From Meghimatium bilineatum (Eukaryota; Mollusca; Gastropoda; Stylommatophora; Philomycidae): DNA of 64,000 nucleotides. The stretch's first letter is position 1, and each line of letters starts with the position of its first letter. The stretch spans positions 64,881,349 to 64,945,348 of the forward strand of contig CM067322.1 of the NCBI GenBank assembly GCA_034231615.1. The letters are read 5' to 3'. The translations under genes were made by a program, and so were the position numbers. Below the pieces are notes generated by a model. That model searched no databases. It saw only the letters and a list, made by a program, of their open reading frames with translations, and was not told the DNA's origin. Shown here in pieces: positions 47,440 to 56,400 of this stretch.

Positions 47440-50400
47440 GTCCTGTTACAGATGTGTTAAAGTGTTAACATTTTTGATGTGTTTTGTTTTATTTAATATT
47501 GGTAATTCTCTTTTAATTCTCAATGTTTTTTTGCTGTTGCAAGATTGGTAATTGGTCCTATGCTAAATGCTTCTGTTGAGGGCTACTATTCCAATTTCTG
47601 GGGAGGAATGTCTGAAAAGGTAAACCTCAGTGTTTCTCTTAATCATCTTATAAAACCTCTATAAATATATGACCAGCCCAAATGCTAAGGACAACATCAA
47701 CCTCCTGGAAAGGAAAGACCAGAGTATAATCTTCCGACTGCGCACACATGTACAGCTTAACAATCACCTGAGCAGAATACAACCACAACACACTCCAGGG
47801 TGCAGGCTGTGCATTCATCCCTATGAAACTGTTGACCACCACCTTTTTGAATGTCCAGCGCTAGATGACATCAGGAAAATGCTTCTCCCTCCAGGATCAG
47901 ATAAATGGAACACATTATATGGAACAAAAAAACAGCTCACAAACACATGCATATATCACACAATAGCATTGGGTCAAAGGGCATGAGCCCATGGACCGCT
48001 GGACCACCAACCAACAATCTTATAGAATCCTGTTAACTAGCACAGTTACGGTAACAGACTCTCAGTCCAAAAATAAGTTGCTCGCAATTCCTGGAGATAG
48101 CAAACATACAGTCCATTGTTTAGAGTTCCAAAAGAAAGAGGACTATTGTTGGAGTGGATAATGTCAAGTTAGTTATCAAGTATCTACAGCAATGAACTCC
48201 AACAAGTAACAGGCAGATCCAAGCCTAGAAATGAAATGCCTGAGCCTGTACTTATGCTGCAGGACCTAAAAAGGGAGCAAAGAATTGCAAAGCAGTGACC
48301 TCTATACGTTACATGTTTGTAGAAGGCGACTGAGAAGGTTGGCTGAAGGCCAAAGTTCCATGCCATGCTAAAGTCAGATATGTCAAGCTGAAAGGCACAG
48401 ATATTTCACCCAAGCTGTAAGCAACATATTCCATTCTCTGGTCTATATCCTGGTAACCAGCAGGAATTTGAGAAAGAATACAGAAGAATCAGAAACTTGA
48501 GAAATGTGATTGGAGAAACTAGAAGTGATATGGTTTGCAACCAGAGGATATATCCTCCCTGTATGTTGCCTGCACTTGTAGGTAGAGCAAAGAATAGCAC
48601 TACTATTTACTTTCCATGCAAATTATTAGAGAAGGAGACTAAGGTTTTGGAGGTGGAGTTGTATGTCCCTTCCCAAATAGGGTCAAAGTGACCCAGAAGC
48701 CACATGTGTCGGGTCGAAAGGCACAGATATCACATGTAAGCTGTAACCATGTCGACACAATGCATTCCATTCTCCAGAATACATCCTGTTAATCTGCAGA
48801 AGTTTGAAAACAAATGCAGCAGAAGAAGAATAATACTCTGTATTAAAAGGTACTTTCAATGCTATATAACCATACAGGTTAAGTTAACGGGATCTGGAAG
48901 GATGGATGAAAGTATATTACATTTGTGAGCTACAGAAATTTTACCATGTATCCTTACACCATCTGCCGGAAGCGATCCTACATTGGTAGTAGGCAGCTTT
49001 TTTCCATGGAGGAGGCAACTTCATATTTTCTGGTTGTTGTTATTGTTGTCAATAATGCCAGGAATTGTGAGCGATTTGCTCTTAATTCTTGTGTGTAGTG
49101 GGAGTGGTTTCTCAGATCTATCTTTCATACCCAAGAGACTTCAGCTTCTGGCTCAATGCAGTGTCTATTGAAAAAGACATCTACTCGGAGGGGGTATGAA
49201 TACTTTCCGGTAACACGATCTGAAAAGCTTTTTCCCTGTTTGACAGACTAGTTGTATACAAAGTCAAAGCTTTTGTTGTTTACAATAGACATACATCAAA
49301 GAGTTGTTTCCTCCTTGGACAATGTCTCCATTCAGAACTTTACTTTATCTGACAATGTTTTCATTCAGAACTTTTTTTAAAATTTGACAATGTCTCCATT
49401 CAGAACTTCACTTTATCTGACAATGTTTCCATTCAGAACCTTACTTATCTGACAATATCAAAGTTTAGACATAATGGTTGCTTCCTAATTAATATTTAGC
49501 ATCATAGTTTGCAGATTGGCTAGCTTGTAATTTGATATTTTCTGAATTCAGAGAGTAGTGCATATAGTAATTCTAAATCAGATATAATTTAGCCATATAA
49601 GAGACATAACAAAATGGAACAATTAATAATGGAAGGTATGGTTCCTCGAAGCAGAGGTAAGGGCCGCCAAAAAGACAAGGATGGATTAGAGACATCTCAG
49701 ATTATTTAAACTCCGCCGAAGATGGATGTATCGGGTCATTGGTGCAATTAAAACAGCGACACAACACATTTCCATTCTCTGGACTACATTCTGCTTGAAA
49801 TCTAGTAGGACCATTGTCCTGCTACAACAGAAATCCAGTGGGAGTTTGAGAATGAACGCTGAAGATGAAGAATGTTTAAACACGCCCCTTCCTGCGTCAG
49901 GTCTACTCTAAAGACAACTACAATCTGGAAAGAATATGTCATGTGGAATATATATAAATCAGCCTGGCAGACCAGTAATAATTACTTGGTGGGTTACCTG
50001 CCTTACACGAACCTGTGTGTCAGCCTAGTCTGCAGTTAAGTATGATTAGATTCTGATACCTCTGAAGATGGATGTGTCGGGTCATTGGCTCAAATAAAAC
50101 GGTGACACAACGCATTTCCATTCTCTGGTCTATATTCTGCTGGAAATCTAGTAGTGCGATTTTCCTACTACAAGAGAGATCCAGCGGGAGTTTGAGAATG
50201 AACGCTGAAGAAGAAGATTATGATAAACAATCCAACATTTCTTTTATTGAGAAGTGAGTCACAAATGTTTCTTGTATTCTTCCTCAGGGCTACTACATTC
50301 GTAGTAGTAACTATCTATCCATTGTAGACTGGAAGATTTTTGGAGGTGTTTCCTGTTCCTATGGTGCACTCTGCTATTCTTATCAACCTGCATCACTACC

Positions 50401-53400
50401 TTTCACCGAATCTTTCCTACAATAGACCTCCAGTGGGATATAGTGGTCCAAGAGATGACATCATTTTATTTGCTCATTCTGTGAAAGCTTTAGGTAAGTG
50501 GGTGTTGGTTCATCATCATCATTAAGTGTCGTTATTAAAAACGTGATGCTACATGGCAGTCCAAGGTAGAATGCAAAAGAAGATGAGGAGAAGGATGGTG
50601 ATAAAAAACAGTGACTTTAACCTTCACAATGCTTATGTAAACACTTGTCGATAAACAAAAAAAATGGCGGCTCTTGCCGTTGTCGATAGAAGTCATCCAA
50701 TGAGATATTGTGTTAAATATACATGCCAGAGCCTGATTGGTCAATGCACATACTCTGGAAACATATGCAATTGAAGCCGATACATTTCTACGTCCATCAT
50801 GATCGTAGTGAAAATTTCTACGTAGAAGTAACACGTTTTATACCAATTAATCTGACCACATCTGCACACCGGTACGATGCCATGATGGTGAATCGGGTTT
50901 ATAGACCGTTGTATCATTGTATTTTGAATAAAATAACATTGAATCGTGGCTTGAATCATGAATTATTGGGTTATTTAGTTTCACAGCAGTAAATATACAG
51001 AATGGCGTGTTGGTGTGGGGACTTCCAGATGTTTGATATCGAATATGTTGAAGTGGCACCAAAAATGACTCTTGTCCTAAGCTCAAAGAATGATTTTACT
51101 GCAAATCTACATGTTTTATAAAGTTCCCCCGGCAATATTTTGATAATGAAAGACCATAAATACAACAGATTTGTGTGTGATTTAGTGTACAGTGTTGCCA
51201 AACAATGCAATAAGTAAAGTAAGTTATTTTTTTACTAATTTTTCTGCTTTATTTGTTATAAAATATAAGTGTTTTTGTGAAAAACGTCTTTACCACTTTC
51301 TCATACGTCTGGTATCAAACACATATGTACAGAAATTACATCAATATATGCAGAATTCAATTCTTTATTTATATGTGCAAATATTTAAATATCTCTAACA
51401 ACCAAAAAATTATCACATTTTCAAAACAGTCACCATCAATAACGCAAATTGTCAAAAAATAATCCGGTGGCAGGAAGACGTGTTGTATTTTTTAATCCGT
51501 TTTGCTAATGGTTAAACTGTAGTTACCATCGAAGATGGATGTGCTGGGCCATTGGCGCAAATAAAACGGCAACACAACGCATTTCCATTCTCTGGACTAA
51601 ATTCAACTGGAAATTTTGTAGGACCATTGTCCTGTTGCAAGAGAAATCCAGCGGGAGTTTGAGAATGAATGCTGAAGAAGAAGAAACTGTAGTTCAATTT
51701 TTTTTTTGCGTAGAACCAAAGTTTGAAAGTAAAGTTAACCCATAGCATTTAACTGCCATATGTGTGTGAGATGTTTAGTGATCTCACATTTCAGTGGCTG
51801 TGCTATATGAGAGCTGTAGCCATCTCCTCTCCCTCACAGTCGTTACTCCCCTGACTGATCCGGTACCAAATTAAGGCTTGATTTGCTGTCTGAAACACTT
51901 TTCCACCTCAACTGGGGAATTATCACAGGAGGAAAGTTTGAATCATAGTTCTGATTCATGTGCGATACTTCCTAACGATTGTGCAACTGTGTACTTTAGA
52001 AAGAAGACAGAGTTGGCTGACCCATCCCATAAAGGATGAAGTAACCCAAAACGCTTGTTGAAATTGAATATTTCGGGCCGAAATGCACAGATTTCACAGC
52101 CAAGATGTAAACCATGACGCATCACATTCTGTTTTCTGGACTACATCCTGCTAATCTGCAGGAGTTTGTGAAAGAATCACATAAAACGAGTAAAACCGCT
52201 ATTTAGGGGCAGCAGTAGTTAATTGGTTAATACACTTGCTTCCCAGTCTAGTGATTGAAGGTTCAACTCCCAGTTCAATCGGAAATACTGAATTTTAAAT
52301 GACTAATGTCTCCAGGTTTATACAGTCTAAGAAAATGGGCACCAGATCTGGAAAGTAAAGGCGGCAAGAGAGATGCTAAGTATTACTAGTTATGCTGTTC
52401 GTCAATGAAAAATACAGGTCTAACACCAAATTTCAATCTGCCTCAATAAGAAACAAGCAAAGCAGTACAGACACCAGAACAAATACTACAGTAAAGTCCC
52501 TTTTTTTTTGTTTTCACTGAATGAGAATCTGGCCCACAAGACCATATCTGAAAAACAAGTTGTGAGGAATCCAAGATGACCTAAAGCAAACCGCTCTATA
52601 TATTAGACTAAATGTTTAACTACTGATTGCCGAAGTTGTATTGTAGCATAGACACATCATCGGTTGTTGTATAGCAGCATAGATGCATCATCAGTTGTTG
52701 TGTAGTACCAGGAACTTAAGATGATATAAAACAAACCGCTCTATACATGAACAACATTTGACTGAATGTTAAATGAGCCATGGGATTAAGTGTGAGTTGG
52801 AGATAAATCATGGGATTAATAGTAAATTGGGGATGGACCATGGATGTAAGCAAGAATTGAGGATGAACTATGGGATTAATAGTGAATTGGGAATGAACCA
52901 TGGGATTAAGAGTGATTTGAAAAGGAACACTGAGATTAAGAATCAGAATGAGTTGGGGATGAACCATGGGATTAAGAGTGAGTTGAGGATGAACCATGGG
53001 ATTAAGAGTGAGTTGGGGATACAGTAATCATTATGATGTTGATATTAAAATAAATAAATTCTTGTGAACAGGAGAGTCCATGTATGTGATAAACACAGAA
53101 TATTTTGGAAAAGTAATGATTCCTCTTGACAAGAGACACACTCTTACAGAAGAAAGAGACCAATTTGATCATGTTAAATTGGAAGCTATGGGTGAGTTGA
53201 ATTTATAAGATATGGTTGAGTTTAATTTTAGAAGATATAGAGTTGAATTTAAAGATATAGATAAGTTTATTTTAAAGCTATGGACAAGCTTATTTTAAAG
53301 ATAAGGATCATCATCAGGTGCCATGCCGGCTGGCGTAGGAGGTCATGGCTCTCCACAGCTCTCTGTCCACAGTATTATGTATCAAAGTTGTTGTTGTTTC

Positions 53401-56400
53401 CTTGCCGTGCCAGGATGTCAAACTGTCTAATATTTTTTCATGTTGTCGCCCTCTGTCTCTGTTGCCTTCAATCTTGCCTGTTGTGACTATGTTCTCTAAA
53501 ACTGCTTTTCTCATGAAGTGGCCAAAAAAAGAAGATTGCCTTTTCTTATATTGATTAAGGTTGATTAAGGTCCGTTTCGCATTTAACTCTTTCAACACCT
53601 CTTCATTAGTTTTTCTGGCAGTCCATGGTATTCTCAGCATTCTTCTGTAGAACCACATCTCTGTTGCCTCCAATCTCCCACTTTCCAGTTTGTTTATTGT
53701 CTAAGACTCGCACCCATGTTAGTATATGGGTTATATAGCACTGCAGAACTCTCTTTCTCACCTCTAATGACAAGGTCATATTACACAGTATATTTTTATT
53801 TTTCTGAATGTTGTTTTTGCCTGTCCTATTCTTCATCTTATTTCTGTTGAGCAAAATGAATTAAACAGGTTACTAAAACACTTACCTTGCCTATTAATAA
53901 AAATATATTAAAAAAAGTATATATAAAAAAAAGATATAATAAAACTAAACAGGACAATTCTCCACGTATCGGCTCAAATTGAACCTTTTTCAAGAGACAA
54001 ACAACAGAAAACAACAAAATAAAAAACAAAATAGATGACTAGATTTCATCAAGCCCCGTCTCCATAGCGCAGGGATGGCAACGCATCTAGTAAAAGAGAA
54101 AATGCATGCATTCATATTTTTTGTTTATAATGAATGCACGCATTTTCTATTTTTCTATTTTCTATTTTAAAGATAGGATAAGTTTATTTTAAAAATAAGG
54201 ATACGTTTATTTTAAAGATAAGGATAAGTTTATTTTAAAGATAAGGATAAGTTTATTTTAAAGATAAGGATAAGTTTATTTTAAAGATATAGACACTGAT
54301 CAGTAGAATTTTTGAATTGTGGATGAGTTGAATTTAGAACAAGCACTGCAAGGACAAATTATTCAATTTGAATTTGAATGTAACTGAAACTGGAACATTA
54401 TTTTTGCTATTGATGAAGAGGAATGTTGCTATACGTAATCACAACTGAACAAATATGTTTATAGTATACGTTTAACTCACGGGTTCCCATGTTATGAGTT
54501 GTGACCCAAATTGGGGTGGCCAAGGGTTTTCTGTGGGTTTCGGCTGAAACAGTTCAGTAAAGAAAAATAGTGATTTCTTCTGTGTGCGTCCCTACACTCC
54601 TGCAGATTCACAGGATGCAGTCCGGAGAATGAAATGTATTGTATCATGGTTTATAGCTTTGCTGAGGTATCTGCACCTATCGATCTGACTTCATTATGGC
54701 TTCTGGGTCACTTTAACCTGTATGGGATGGGACAGCCAACTCCAACCTATGACATCCCTAGTTGCCTCTTGTGACATGCATGGAAGGTAAATGGTGTTGC
54801 TATTGTTGGCTCTCTTTTGAGGCCCAGGCAACACACGGCCGAAATGATTGTAAAACAATTGTCATTTTAATCAGTGTCTCAAAGTTGGAATAATATCATA
54901 CATTTTGTAATATCTTCTTCTTCTGCGTTCATTCTCAAACTCCTGCAGATTAGCAGGATGTAGTCCGGAGAACGGAATGCGTTGTGTCATGGTTTACAGC
55001 ATTGATGCGATATCTGCGCCTTTCAGCCAGACACATCCGACTTCAGCATGGCTTTGGGTCACTGACCCTATATGGGATGGGACAGCCAACTCCATCCCAT
55101 AACCTCCTTAGTCGCCTTTTATGACATGCGTCGAAGGTAAACAGTGTTGCTATTCTTTGCTCCCCTGCAACACACTGGTGATTATGTAATATTAAATATA
55201 ACTTATGGTAGGTTAGTGGTTCATGAGTTCATGCCCTTTGACCCAAATATAACTCATCAAAATGTGAGCAGTTTCTGTGTTCTCGGTTAATAGACATGCG
55301 ACACACACACACATGATTAACATACGTTGGCAAAAACTCAAATGTAAATTATGAAGAAATAATTGTTAACGAGTTACAATGTCAAGCTAAACATTAAATA
55401 TGTCATGTTTAAATTGTATTGAATTATATATGCCTCAAATGAAATAGTAGCACTTCATACTTCATGCTCCATGGTGGAAATCAACAAATAAATTTGTGTT
55501 GGTTACTTGAGAGCCAACGCAGAAGTAGAAGATATTCTGAACAATCTTCGAACAATATAGAATATTTTTTCCATATTGAAAGCCTTATATAAAATGTTTT
55601 TGACCATGGGTCACTTTACTTCTAAATAAAATGGGGTCGTGACTCGAGAAAAGTTGAGAACTTATGGTTTAGATGATCTGAAATGTGTTTGTGAAGTATT
55701 TATTGAATCAGAGTTGAATTTGTGCGGACAGTAAATATTTAACTGATCTGAGACCTGACATACCAAACGCTTACAGATTCGCCTACAGTGCAGAGAAGCT
55801 GATCCTTGAGGTAAGCAATACTTGATGATTTCCTTGATGATGTTCTTGAACAAAGTGTATAATATTTTCAGTACAAGAAGTTCCTCCTCTGTACAGTTCA
55901 CCTCATGTGTATATACCAGAGAAGCCTAAAGACAAACTAGGATTTGATCAGGCAAGTTATGTGTCATTTTGTTGTAGTTTGTATACATAGGATCTGATCA
56001 GGCAAGTTATGTGTCATTTTGTTGTAGTTTGTATACATTTTCTGTTAGATAACATGGTTGGTAAACAATATCATTTTGTTTTAGTTTGTATACATTTTTT
56101 GTTAAATAACTGAAGGTAAACTTTTAGTTTTAAAAGTTGTAAAGGTATTTTATAATATTTATTAAGTTTTTTTTTTGGCTGCGTAAAATGTTCATCTTAT
56201 GGTAAAATTATGCTCCTTTCAGTCGCAAAGTTAATCCAATTCGGTTATATCAGAGCTTTTAACCATAAAAGCGAAAGTGTGTTTCCAGGGCCCGAAAGGG
56301 GAGCTTTTTGTTCTTCAGTCAGATATCAGGTTACAGCGCCAATAGCTTCAATGAACTGTGTAATTCGCTTCAGGTCATCCAAGGAACCCCTCAAGTCTGG

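Noticed and set aside
50535-51462. Several open frames of 60-99 aa on both strands
   Set aside because: They fall in a TTAA-flanked non-autonomous element whose other copy does not preserve the frames.
52205-52285. Functional tRNA gene
   Set aside because: The boxes are present but the anticodon and acceptor stems do not pair. Reported only as tRNA-like.
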